Below are positions 24,747 to 32,215 of a DNA stretch of 64,000 nt, one piece after another. Origin of the DNA: Natronorubrum halalkaliphilum (GTDB lineage: Archaea; Halobacteriota; Halobacteria; Halobacteriales; Natrialbaceae). Location: NCBI RefSeq assembly GCF_009834785.1, contig NZ_WUYX01000033.1:62001-126000 (forward strand), read 5' to 3'. The notes beneath the pieces were generated by a model, which saw only the letters and a program-made list of their open reading frames with translations, had not been told where the DNA came from and did not search any database. Within the stretch, counting starts at the first letter, position 1, and the number at the start of each line of letters is the position of its first letter. A program made the translations under genes and the position numbers.

Positions 24747-27236
24747 TTATTCGTCGTCTCGGAGCTTCGTCCGGAGGTGATCCGGTGAGACGGGGATCCG
24801 ATTCGCGGGTTCGTCGATCTCGAGGGGATCGAGCGCCGCGTTGATCGACGTCGCGATGCTCGCGGGCGCGTCGATCATCCCGCCCTCGCCGACGCCTTTC
24901 GCGCCGGTTTCGGTGAACGGCGACGGCGTCTCCGTGTGCTCCATCTCGATCTCGGGGACGGTCTCGATAGAGGGCAGCAGGTAGTCGAACAGCGTAATCG
25001 CCTGGGGCTGGCCGTCGTCCTCGTAGCCGAACTCCTCGAGCAGCGCCGCGCCGACGCCCTGAGCGATGCCGCCGTGGGCCTGTCCCTCGACGATCATCGG
25101 GTTGAGCATGGTGCCGCAGTCGCGGACGGTGTAGAACTTGAGGATATCGACCTCGCCGGTTTCGACGTCGACCTCGACGATGGGCGCGTTCGCGCCGAAG
25201 GCGGCGGTCGGATAGACCGGGAACTTCTGTGCGAGCGCCTCGTCGAACTCCTCGTACTCGGTCGCCGGGTGATCGTAGTTGTAGCTGACGCTGGTGAGTC
25301 GCTCGTCGCGCTCGGCGTCGAGTTCGGCGAGGTCCGCGAGCGAGAACGAGCCGTCGGCGTCGAGCCGTTCGACGGTCCCGTCCTGGTAGGTAACGTCATC
25401 CGTCGAGACGCCCCAGTGGTCGGCCGCGAGTTCCACCGCGCTTTCCACGAGTCGTTCCGCGACGCCGACGGTCGCTCCCGAAAGCATGACGGCCATCCGC
25501 GAGGCCGCACTCCCGTACTCGGTCGGCGCGTCGACGCTGTCGAGGTAGCCGACCTCGATGTCGCTGGGAAGAATCTCGAGTTCGTCGGCGAGCAACTGCG
25601 AGACCAGCGTCTGGTGGCCCTGTCCCGACGAGTCGGTCGCGAGGAACGCGTGGACGGTTCCGTCCTCCCGGAGTTCGGCGCGGAGGTGTTCGGGCAGTTC
25701 CTCGACCTCGTCCCGGGACCGTTCGTCGAGCGCCTCCCGGTTGGAGCGCTGTCGGTCCGTCCAGTCGGAGCCGCTGACGCCGGGTTCGATGATGACGCTC
25801 GGCTGGACACCGCGGTACTTCCCCTCCTCGCGTTTCGATTCGACGACCTCAGGGTCGAGGAGGCCGCCGTCCCGTTCGTCCTCGATGATCTCTTCGATGC
25901 GGTCGAGCGTCGCGGGGTAGTCCCCCGAGTCGTAGATGTTCTTCGAGGGCAGCGTGTACGGCATCTGATCGGGCGTGATCAGGTTCCGTCGGCGGAACTC
26001 CGTCGGATCCATTCCGATCTCGCGGGCCGCTTGATCGACGAGCATCTCGAGGGCGTAGATGTGCGGATCGACGCCGAATCCGCGGTAGGCGGTTTGCGAG
26101 GTTTTGTTCGTCAACACGAGATCGTACTCGTAGCTGACGTCATCGATCTCGTAGGAGTTGGTTACCACCGACAGCGGCTTCAGCACCTGATTGATCGGAT
26201 ACCGGGGGAACGCGCCGAAGTCGTCGACGAACCAGACGTCGAGCCCGCGCATCGTGCCGTCGTCGTCGACGGCCATTCGAACCTCGTACTCGCGGTCGGA
26301 GGAGTGCATGTCGCCGCCCTGAAGGTTCTCGATTCGATCCTCTTCGTATTTCACCGGACGCTCGAGTTCCTTGCTCGCCATCGCAGCCAGACAGCAGTAG
26401 CGGTGGATCCCGATCTTCGTCCCGTAGCTGCCGCCGACGTCCGGGGGAACGCTGATTCGCACATCGTCGGCGTCGTAGCCGAGCGGTTCGTGGATCATGT
26501 CGTCGACGAGCGTGTGCAACTGGATGTTACAGTCGATGTCGAAGGAGTCGCTTTCCTCGTCGTACTGGGCAACGACGCCTGCGGTCTCGAGCGGAACGCC
26601 GGAGATGCGGCCCCAGGAGTACTCGCCCTCGACGACGTGGTCGGCTTCCTCGAAGGCCGCGTCGGGATCGCCGAACTCGATGTGTTCGTTGTCGACGACG
26701 TTCGTGCCGATCGACTCGTGGAGGACGACCTCGTCTTCGCGAGCGTCCATCCCGTCGGCGACGGCCTCGAGCGTGTCGTACTCGACCTCGACGAGGTCGG
26801 CGACGTCCTCGGCCGCGTAGCGGTTGGAGGCGACGACCAGCGCGACCGGTTCGCCGACGAACCGAGCCGTCTGGTCGGCCAGCGCCCACTCGGGGAGTTC
26901 GACGGCCTCGCCGGTGGCGCCGATTTTGACCCGACCGACGCCTGTCGGCATCGGATGATACGATTCTTTGAGGTCCTCGGCGGTGAGGACGAGTTCGCAC
27001 TCGGGGTGAGCCTCCGCTTCGCTCGCGTCGATGGAGGCGATATCGGCGTGGGCGTGCATGCTGCGCACGAGCGTCATATGGAGGCAGTTCTCCGGCGTGA
27101 TGTCGTGGATGTACTCGGCCTTACCGGTCAGAATCCGGTGATCCTCAACTCGGGGGAGACCCGTTCCCGTGAACGACTGGGACGACGATTCTCGCTCCGT
27201 TTCGGTCTCCGTCTCGCCTGGCTGTGACTTGGACAT
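24747..27236 (-). CDS. Molybdenum hydroxylase catalytic (large) subunit, xanthine dehydrogenase type
   Basis: An 829-residue molybdopterin-binding subunit. The motif TAYRGFG (Arg385) identifies the xanthine-dehydrogenase/form II type. The Cys of true CO dehydrogenases (AYRCSFR) is absent. The catalytic base is Glu784 in ETGAKGVGEGG, and Gln239 (CNIQLHT) fits the Mo-oxo contact. The purine-binding Glu of bovine XDH (Glu802, GGGFGGKE) is replaced by Ile275 in GGSYGTKIG. The expected reaction is hydroxylation of an N-heterocycle or aldehyde, and the substrate may not be xanthine. The ATG at 27236 lies 2 bp after the 2Fe-2S subunit gene and has GGAGGAG upstream. The N-terminus is Glu/Thr/Ser-rich. 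Confidence 0.9.
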   Translation of the reverse strand: MSKSQPGETETETERESSSQSFTGTGLPRVEDHRILTGKAEYIHDITPENCLHMTLVRSMHAHADIASIDASEAEAHPECELVLTAEDLKESYHPMPTGVGRVKIGATGEAVELPEWALADQTARFVGEPVALVVASNRYAAEDVADLVEVEYDTLEAVADGMDAREDEVVLHESIGTNVVDNEHIEFGDPDAAFEEADHVVEGEYSWGRISGVPLETAGVVAQYDEESDSFDIDCNIQLHTLVDDMIHEPLGYDADDVRISVPPDVGGSYGTKIGIHRYCCLAAMASKELERPVKYEEDRIENLQGGDMHSSDREYEVRMAVDDDGTMRGLDVWFVDDFGAFPRYPINQVLKPLSVVTNSYEIDDVSYEYDLVLTNKTSQTAYRGFGVDPHIYALEMLVDQAAREIGMDPTEFRRRNLITPDQMPYTLPSKNIYDSGDYPATLDRIEEIIEDERDGGLLDPEVVESKREEGKYRGVQPSVIIEPGVSGSDWTDRQRSNREALDERSRDEVEELPEHLRAELREDGTVHAFLATDSSGQGHQTLVSQLLADELEILPSDIEVGYLDSVDAPTEYGSAASRMAVMLSGATVGVAERLVESAVELAADHWGVSTDDVTYQDGTVERLDADGSFSLADLAELDAERDERLTSVSYNYDHPATEYEEFDEALAQKFPVYPTAAFGANAPIVEVDVETGEVDILKFYTVRDCGTMLNPMIVEGQAHGGIAQGVGAALLEEFGYEDDGQPQAITLFDYLLPSIETVPEIEMEHTETPSPFTETGAKGVGEGGMIDAPASIATSINAALDPLEIDEPANRIPVSPDHLRTKLRDDE

Positions 27237-27238
27237 GG

Positions 27239-27781
27239 TTACTCCTCCGTTCCCGTTCCCGTTTCCGTTTCCGCTGTCGCGTCCATCTCGTCTGCGGCGC
27301 GTTCGACGGCCTCGTAGATGTTCTGGTAGCCGGTACACCGACAGATGTTATCCGCCAGCCCCTCTTCGATCTCTTCTCGAGAGGGGTCGGGATTCTCCTC
27401 GATCAGTTCCTTGGCGGCCATGACGAACCCGCTCGTACAGAACCCACACTGGAGCGCGTGGGTCTCGTGGAACGCTTCCTGAATCGGGTGGAGGGACCCG
27501 TCTTCGGCCAGCCCTTCGACGGTCGAGATTTCCTTGCCGTCCGCCTGGACCGCATACGAGAGACAGCTCTTTACCGTTCGTCCCTCCTGCTGGACGGTAC
27601 AGGCCCCGCAAACACCGTGCTCGCAGCCGACTCGAACCCCGCGGAGACCGCACTCGTTGCGAAGGAAGTCAGAGAGTTTGAGCCGCGGTTCGACCTCTGC
27701 GGTGATAGGTTCGCCGTTGACGGTCACGGTGATTTCTTCGGTGACGGGACCGTCGTACTCGCCTGTGCTATCTGTACTCAT
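27239..27781 (-). CDS. Molybdenum hydroxylase 2Fe-2S (small) subunit, CoxS type
   Basis: A 180-residue iron-sulfur subunit. The plant-type cluster is bound by Cys53, Cys58, Cys61 and Cys73 (CEHGVCGAC and KSCLSY). The all-helical domain cluster is bound by Cys112, Cys115, Cys147 and Cys149 (CGFC and CRC). It relays electrons from the Mo centre to FAD. The C-terminal ten residues (Thr/Glu/Gly) are encoded by a hexamer repeat. It is the first gene of the coxS-coxL pair, with only 2 bp between them. Confidence 0.93.
   Translation of the reverse strand: MSTDSTGEYDGPVTEEITVTVNGEPITAEVEPRLKLSDFLRNECGLRGVRVGCEHGVCGACTVQQEGRTVKSCLSYAVQADGKEISTVEGLAEDGSLHPIQEAFHETHALQCGFCTSGFVMAAKELIEENPDPSREEIEEGLADNICRCTGYQNIYEAVERAADEMDATAETETGTGTEE
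27249..27278. repeat. Hexamer repeat encoding the CoxS C-terminal tail
   Basis: GTTCCC, GTTCCC, GTTTCC, GTTTCC and GCTGTC run in register on the plus strand and encode the Glu-Thr-Gly-rich tail of the 2Fe-2S subunit on the minus strand. Confidence 0.65.
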
Positions 27782-27809
27782 GGATACATCGTACGTATCC
27801 TGACCGAAA

Positions 27810-27815
27810 CATAAA
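27810..27815 (-). promoter_or_regulatory. TATA box for the coxS-coxL operon
   Basis: Minus-strand TTTATG lies 29-34 nt upstream of the ATG at 27781. Confidence 0.45.
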
Positions 27816-27888
27816 CGTTGCGCTGTGACCGGTGATATCGCACCACAAACGGGTTACACTCAAGTAGGTCGGGTGAGAGAGCATACGT

Positions 27889-29319
27889 ATGGTCGAATCG
27901 ACCGCAGACCTTCGAGTGACCAATGCGCGAGTCGTCACGCCGAACGGTACTATCAGCGGCGGTGTAGCAGCGAACGACGGCATTATCGTCGGCGTCGGAA
28001 CCGAGTCAAATCTCCCCGAAGCGGACCGTGAAATCGACGCCGAGGGCAACTACCTGATCCCCGGGTTCATCGATCCCCACGTTCACTGGGGTCTCTCCCG
28101 GTACGAGTTCGACTACCACGAAGGACTCGAGCACGACTTCGAGACCGAAACGCGCGGTGCCATCCACGGCGGCGTGACGTCGGTCGTCAACTTCCTCCTC
28201 CAGAAGGAGCCCTACGTGCCGGATATGGACTTCTTCAAGCGCGCCGGCGAAGAGAACTCCTACATCGACTTCGCCTACCACGCGATCGTCCATCAGGACC
28301 ACCACGTCGCGGAAATCGAGGACCTCGCCGAGGCGGGAATCCGCTCGTACAAGGTCTTCTTCAACTGGTACAAGAACGCCTCGCCCGAACTCGGGATCGA
28401 TCACTCCGACGCGGGCGGCGTCTACAAGGTCCTCGACAAAGTATCCGACATCCCCAACGGCGTCGTGATGTTCCACGCCGAAAACGAGGACCTCGCGATC
28501 GAGCGCCGGAAGGAACTCCAGGAGGAGGGCCGCAACGACCTGGAAGCCTGGAGCGAGTCGGCACCGAACATCTGCGAGGCGATGCAGATCGAACAGATCG
28601 GCCGCCTCACGGAGTACACCGACTCCCGAGCGTACATCGTCCACATGAGCACGGGCGAAGGCGTCGACATCTGCAAGCGCTTCCAGGAGCAGGGCGTTAA
28701 CCTCCACGCGGAGACCCTGCCGGCGTTTCTCTCCCACACCTACGAGCAGGACGATCTCGGCGTCTGGGGCAAGATCTCCCCGCCGCTCCGTGGCGAAGAC
28801 AGCAAAACGCGCCTCTGGGAGGGGCTTCGCAACGGCGTCGTCGACTACGTCGGCACCGACCACTGCCCGCACAAACTCGAGTTCAAGGAGAAGGACACCG
28901 GCAAACACGGCGACATCTGGGACGCCATCCCCGGGGACAACAACGGTATCGAGTACTTCCTGCCCGTCATGATGAGCGAGGGCGTCAACAAGAACCGGAT
29001 CAGCATGGAGCGACTCGTCGAGGTCTGTTCGACCAACAACGCCAAGCGCTGGGGTCTGTACCCGCGTAAAGGGGCGATCGCCGAGGGCTCCGACGCCGAC
29101 ATGGTCATCGTCGACCTCGAGAAGAGTGCGGTCGTCGACGACGACTTCTATCACACGATGGAACCGCGCTACTCGACGTTCCACGGCGAGGAACTGACCG
29201 GCCTGCCGACCCACACCATCGTCGGCGGCGAGGTCGCCGTCGAGGACGGCGAACTGCTCGCCGAACCGGGCGGACAGGACTACCTGCCCCGCGGACCCGA
29301 AGGCGTCGCACTCGAGTAA
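27889..29319 (+). CDS. Dihydropyrimidinase / hydantoinase-type amidohydrolase (second copy)
   Basis: A 476-residue cyclic amidohydrolase. His64 and His66 (DPHVHWGL), the probable carboxylated Lys in RSYKVFFNWY, His in FHAENEDLA, His in YIVHMSTGEG and Asp in GTDHCPHK form the binuclear site. It differs strongly from the copy at 7959-9341, so it probably opens a different ring (hydantoin, dihydropyrimidine, allantoin or another cyclic imide). The gene lies 2 bp before the mocA-like gene in the same direction and next to the molybdenum hydroxylase genes. This suggests the hydroxylase product, or a later derivative, is its substrate. Confidence 0.9.
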   Translation: MVESTADLRVTNARVVTPNGTISGGVAANDGIIVGVGTESNLPEADREIDAEGNYLIPGFIDPHVHWGLSRYEFDYHEGLEHDFETETRGAIHGGVTSVVNFLLQKEPYVPDMDFFKRAGEENSYIDFAYHAIVHQDHHVAEIEDLAEAGIRSYKVFFNWYKNASPELGIDHSDAGGVYKVLDKVSDIPNGVVMFHAENEDLAIERRKELQEEGRNDLEAWSESAPNICEAMQIEQIGRLTEYTDSRAYIVHMSTGEGVDICKRFQEQGVNLHAETLPAFLSHTYEQDDLGVWGKISPPLRGEDSKTRLWEGLRNGVVDYVGTDHCPHKLEFKEKDTGKHGDIWDAIPGDNNGIEYFLPVMMSEGVNKNRISMERLVEVCSTNNAKRWGLYPRKGAIAEGSDADMVIVDLEKSAVVDDDFYHTMEPRYSTFHGEELTGLPTHTIVGGEVAVEDGELLAEPGGQDYLPRGPEGVALE

Positions 29320-29321
29320 CG

Positions 29322-30062
29322 ATGGGCGAACTCGTCGGCATCGTGCTCGCGGCGGGTCTCGGGACCCGGTTCGAGGACGGGAACAAACTGCTCGCGACGA
29401 TCGGCGGTGACGCAGACGCCGCGGACGCTGCGAGCAGCGAGACCGACGAACGCGACCCCCTTCGGCGGAGCGACGACCCGATCGTCCGCCGCGCCGCTCG
29501 CACGTTCGCCGTCGACGCCGTCGATCACACGATCGCGATCCTCGGTCACGAGGCCGACGCCGTCCGCGAGGCCGTCGCGGCTCACGTCGACGAGACGAGA
29601 CGCAATCCGTCGTACGATCGCGGCCAGAGCACGTCCGTCCGAGCGGGTGCTCGTGCCGCCCGCGACCGCGGTGCCGACGCCGCGCTCTTTTTGCCGGGCG
29701 ATATGCCCTGCGTCGATCCGACGACCGTAGAGAAAATCGTCGCAACGTATCGGGACGGCGGCGGCGACGTCATCGTGCCGACTCGAGACGGGCGACGCGG
29801 AAATCCGGTCCTGTTCGATGCCGCTCTGTTCGACGACCTGCTGGACGTCTCGGGCGATACCGGCGGCCGAGCGCTGTTCGATACGGCCGACGTTCGTCGC
29901 GTCGCCGTACGGGATGGCGGGATTCACATCGACGTCGACACGGTGGCGGACCGGGACCGACTCCGGCGCGGTCAGTCGGACCGTGCCCCGGACTCGGGTT
30001 CCGATTCAGATTTCGCTTCGGATTCCGGCTCGGACTCCGACTCCGACGGCGATCGATCGTGA
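29322..30062 (+). CDS. MocA-type molybdenum cofactor nucleotidyltransferase
   Basis: A 246-residue NTP transferase of the MobA/MocA fold, probably transferring CMP to molybdopterin for the xanthine-dehydrogenase-type enzyme. The N-terminal motif is VLAAGLGTRFEDGNK, followed by an unusual acidic insert of about 25 residues. LFLPGDMPCVD and RRGNPVLFD are the metal- and base-site blocks. The last 28 residues are a Ser-Asp repeat encoded by hexamers that overlap the end of xdhC on the other strand by 91 bp. It is the second gene after the hydantoinase. A guanylyltransferase (MobA) role is less likely in this context. Confidence 0.87.
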   Translation: MGELVGIVLAAGLGTRFEDGNKLLATIGGDADAADAASSETDERDPLRRSDDPIVRRAARTFAVDAVDHTIAILGHEADAVREAVAAHVDETRRNPSYDRGQSTSVRAGARAARDRGADAALFLPGDMPCVDPTTVEKIVATYRDGGGDVIVPTRDGRRGNPVLFDAALFDDLLDVSGDTGGRALFDTADVRRVAVRDGGIHIDVDTVADRDRLRRGQSDRAPDSGSDSDFASDSGSDSDSDGDRS

Positions 30063-31186
30063 ATCCGGCCCTCGCGGTCGCGTAATCGGCCCCCGCCTCG
30101 GCCGTTACTCACCGCGAGCACTTCCGAAACGACACTCATCGCGATCTCGATCGGCTCGCCGCCGCCGAGGTCGAGACCGACCGGCGAGGCGATCCGCTCG
30201 CGGTCAGCCTCAAACAGCGTTACCCCGTCCTCTTCGAGTTCTCCCCGCAATCGCTGGAACCGTTCGCGCGGCCCCATGAGTCCGATAAACGGCGCCGACG
30301 TCTCCAGCAACGACTCGAGTGCCAGTCGGTCGTCGAGGAAGTTATGTGACATGATGACGACGGACGTGCGATCGTCGACCAGTTCGTCGATCTCGCTCGG
30401 GTGCGTGGCGAGGACGCGATCGGCCCGCGGGAACGACGATTCGTCCGCCTGTCCGCCCCGAGCGGTCGCGACCGTCACCTCGAAACCGACCTCTCGAGCC
30501 AGGCGCGTCACCGGCCGAACGTCGGGTTGGCCGCCGAAAACGAGCAGTTTCGTCGCCGGTTCGATGCCGTCGATAAAGAGTTCGACCGAGCCGTCCTCGG
30601 TATCGACCGTTCGGCGCTCCCAGCGGCCGTCGCCAGCCAGGTCCCGCGCGTCGTCCAGCACCGACTCGAGAACGGCCGGCGGAACGGACGGTCTGTCGTC
30701 GGGATCGATCGCCGCTCCCGCTCGAGGCACTATCGCGCGCGCACCGACGGGGATCGAGTCGGAGCCGTCGATCACGGTGACGAGCGACCGCGCTTCGCCG
30801 GTCGTGAACGCGTCGACGGGGTCGCGCCACGATCCGTCCGCGGGTTCGACGAGGACGTCGACGATTCCCTCGCAGCCGAGGCCGAGTCCCCAGCCGTCGT
30901 CGTCGGCCGTGAGATCGAACGTGACGACGGTCGGCGAGCCGTCCGCGATGACGTCGCGCCCGACGTTCTGGAGCGGGCCTTCGAGACAGCCGGCCGTGAT
31001 TCCGCCGTAGGTCGATCCGTCGTCTCCCAGCAGCATCTTTGCACCCGGTCGTCGGTACGCGGAGCCGTCGACGCCGACGACGGTGGCGACCGCTCGATCA
31101 GCCGTACCCTCGAGCGTCCGGTCGAGTCGTTCGAAGATCTCGAGGGTGGTTATCCCCCACGGGTCGGCGGGCTCGGTATCGGTCAT
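29972..31186 (-). CDS. xdhC: XdhC/CoxF-family molybdoenzyme maturation factor
   Basis: A 404-residue XdhC-type protein that helps insert the sulfurated Mo cofactor into xanthine-dehydrogenase-type enzymes. The N-terminal XdhC_CoxI domain has GSAYRRPGAKML and GGITAGCLEGP. The C-terminal Rossmann domain starts with LLVFGGQPDVRPVTRLA. The final 29 residues are a Glu-Ser-rich tail whose codons overlap the mocA tail in antisense. A TATA box (31211-31216) is 25-30 nt upstream. With the hydantoinase-mocA operon it makes up the maturation set for the hydroxylase. Confidence 0.9.
   Translation of the reverse strand: MTDTEPADPWGITTLEIFERLDRTLEGTADRAVATVVGVDGSAYRRPGAKMLLGDDGSTYGGITAGCLEGPLQNVGRDVIADGSPTVVTFDLTADDDGWGLGLGCEGIVDVLVEPADGSWRDPVDAFTTGEARSLVTVIDGSDSIPVGARAIVPRAGAAIDPDDRPSVPPAVLESVLDDARDLAGDGRWERRTVDTEDGSVELFIDGIEPATKLLVFGGQPDVRPVTRLAREVGFEVTVATARGGQADESSFPRADRVLATHPSEIDELVDDRTSVVIMSHNFLDDRLALESLLETSAPFIGLMGPRERFQRLRGELEEDGVTLFEADRERIASPVGLDLGGGEPIEIAMSVVSEVLAVSNGRGGGRLRDREGRIHDRSPSESESEPESEAKSESEPESGARSD
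29991..30050. repeat. Ten-unit hexamer array translated on both strands
   Basis: GACTCG, GGTTCC, GATTCA, GATTTC, GCTTCG, GATTCC, GGCTCG, GACTCC, GACTCC and GACGGC run in register. The plus strand reads mostly Asp-Ser (mocA tail). The minus strand reads Glu-Ser or Glu-Pro (xdhC tail). Confidence 0.85.
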
Positions 31187-31210
31187 ACGAGACTAGTCGG
31201 CTGCGAGCGG

Positions 31211-31216
31211 TATATT
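31211..31216 (-). promoter_or_regulatory. TATA box for xdhC
   Basis: Minus-strand AATATA lies 25-30 nt upstream of the ATG at 31186. Confidence 0.45.
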
Positions 31217-31359
31217 CGTTGTCCCCACTTTCCGTTCCACGATATGGGATATAGCCGGTCGTCGCCTATCCGTCGTTCGTCCATTCGTCCCCTATATTTC
31301 AGCAATCTCTGCCAATAGCAATCGCATCGGACGATTACTTTCGTATTTCGTCCATAATC

Positions 31360-31370
31360 GGAATTATTCC
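31360..31370. promoter_or_regulatory. Candidate IclR-type operator dyad
   Basis: GGAATTATTCC is a perfect dyad (GGAAT-N-ATTCC) about 80 bp upstream of the iclR start, in the xdhC-iclR divergent region. It resembles the core of the E. coli IclR consensus (TGGAAATNATTTCCA). A near copy of the TGACCAATAGC motif lies at 31310-31319. Confidence 0.4.
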
Positions 31371-31419
31371 CACGTTCATTGTGTGGTAATGTTTCACAAG
31401 GCGTTCCACCATACTGAAC

Positions 31420-31426
31420 ACTTATG
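31420..31426 (+). promoter_or_regulatory. TATA box for the iclR gene
   Basis: ACTTATG lies 25-31 nt upstream of the ATG at 31451. It supports that start rather than the in-frame upstream ATG at 31424. Confidence 0.5.
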
Positions 31427-31450
31427 TGGGGCGATGTCCATTGGTATGGT

Positions 31451-32215
31451 ATGACAGCACCCGAGTCGGGGGGAATACAGGCGGTCGATCGCGCGTTCGA
31501 CATCGTCGAAGCGCTGAACGAACTCGACGGCGCGGGCGTCTCCGAGCTCGCGAACTACGTCGGACTGCCCAAGAGCACCGTCCACAACCACCTGAGCACG
31601 TTAGAGCGCGCCGAGTACGTCGTTCGCGAAAACGGCAGCTATCGGACCAGCCTGAAGTTTCTCCAGATCAGCGAAACCGCCCGCAACCAGCACGAACTGT
31701 ATCAGGTCGCACGCTCCGAGGTCGACCAACTCGTCGAGAAGACCGGCGAAATCTCGGCGCTGATGACCGAAGAGCACGGCCGCAGCGTCTTCATTTACCG
31801 GAGTCGCGGACCGGAGGCTGCTCGTATCGATACGTGTATCGGCGATCGAGTTCCGATCCACTGTACGGCGCTCGGAAAGGCGATCCTGGCGTTTCTCCCC
31901 GAGGAGCGCCGCAACGAGATCATCGATCGGCACGGCTTGCCGGAAGTCACCCGAAACACGATTTCGGATCGAGAAGTGCTCGCCGAAGAACTCGAGACGA
32001 TCCGAGAAGAGCAGATCGCATACGACGACGAAGAGCGCCTAAACGGGCTTCGAAGCGTTGCAGCGCCGATCCTCGACGGAACGGATTCGGTAATCGGCTC
32101 AATTAGTGTCGCCGGCCCGACGCATAGAATGCAAGGGGAGCGATTCAATACGGAACTCCCGGAAACTGTCCTCGGCGTCGCGAACGTTATCGAACTCAAC
32201 ATCCAGCACACATAG
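31451..32215 (+). CDS. IclR family transcriptional regulator
   Basis: A 254-residue regulator with an N-terminal winged helix-turn-helix (VSELANYVGLPKSTVHNHL, about residues 30-50) and a C-terminal IclR effector domain (about 90-254) that includes CTALGKAIL and RSVAAPI. Such proteins bind a small metabolite and repress or activate catabolic genes. It is divergent from xdhC and is the only clear transcription factor of the island, so it is the prime candidate for its control. It may autoregulate through the dyad at 31360-31370. The ligand is unknown. Confidence 0.93.
   Translation: MTAPESGGIQAVDRAFDIVEALNELDGAGVSELANYVGLPKSTVHNHLSTLERAEYVVRENGSYRTSLKFLQISETARNQHELYQVARSEVDQLVEKTGEISALMTEEHGRSVFIYRSRGPEAARIDTCIGDRVPIHCTALGKAILAFLPEERRNEIIDRHGLPEVTRNTISDREVLAEELETIREEQIAYDDEERLNGLRSVAAPILDGTDSVIGSISVAGPTHRMQGERFNTELPETVLGVANVIELNIQHT

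Noticed and set aside
24936-27227. A 763-codon open frame antisense to the hydroxylase large subunit
   Set aside because: Long antisense frames are common in GC-rich haloarchaeal genes because stop codons are rare opposite such codon use. The sequence shows no family motifs and the opposite strand encodes a clear enzyme.
23173-27781. Aerobic carbon monoxide dehydrogenase (CoxLMS)
   Set aside because: The large subunit has AYRGFG rather than the AYRCSFR motif whose Cys binds copper in CO dehydrogenase, so CO oxidation is not supported.
28006-29745. A 579-codon antisense frame across the second hydantoinase and mocA genes
   Set aside because: It crosses two well supported genes, has no recognisable domain and a composition typical of shadow frames.
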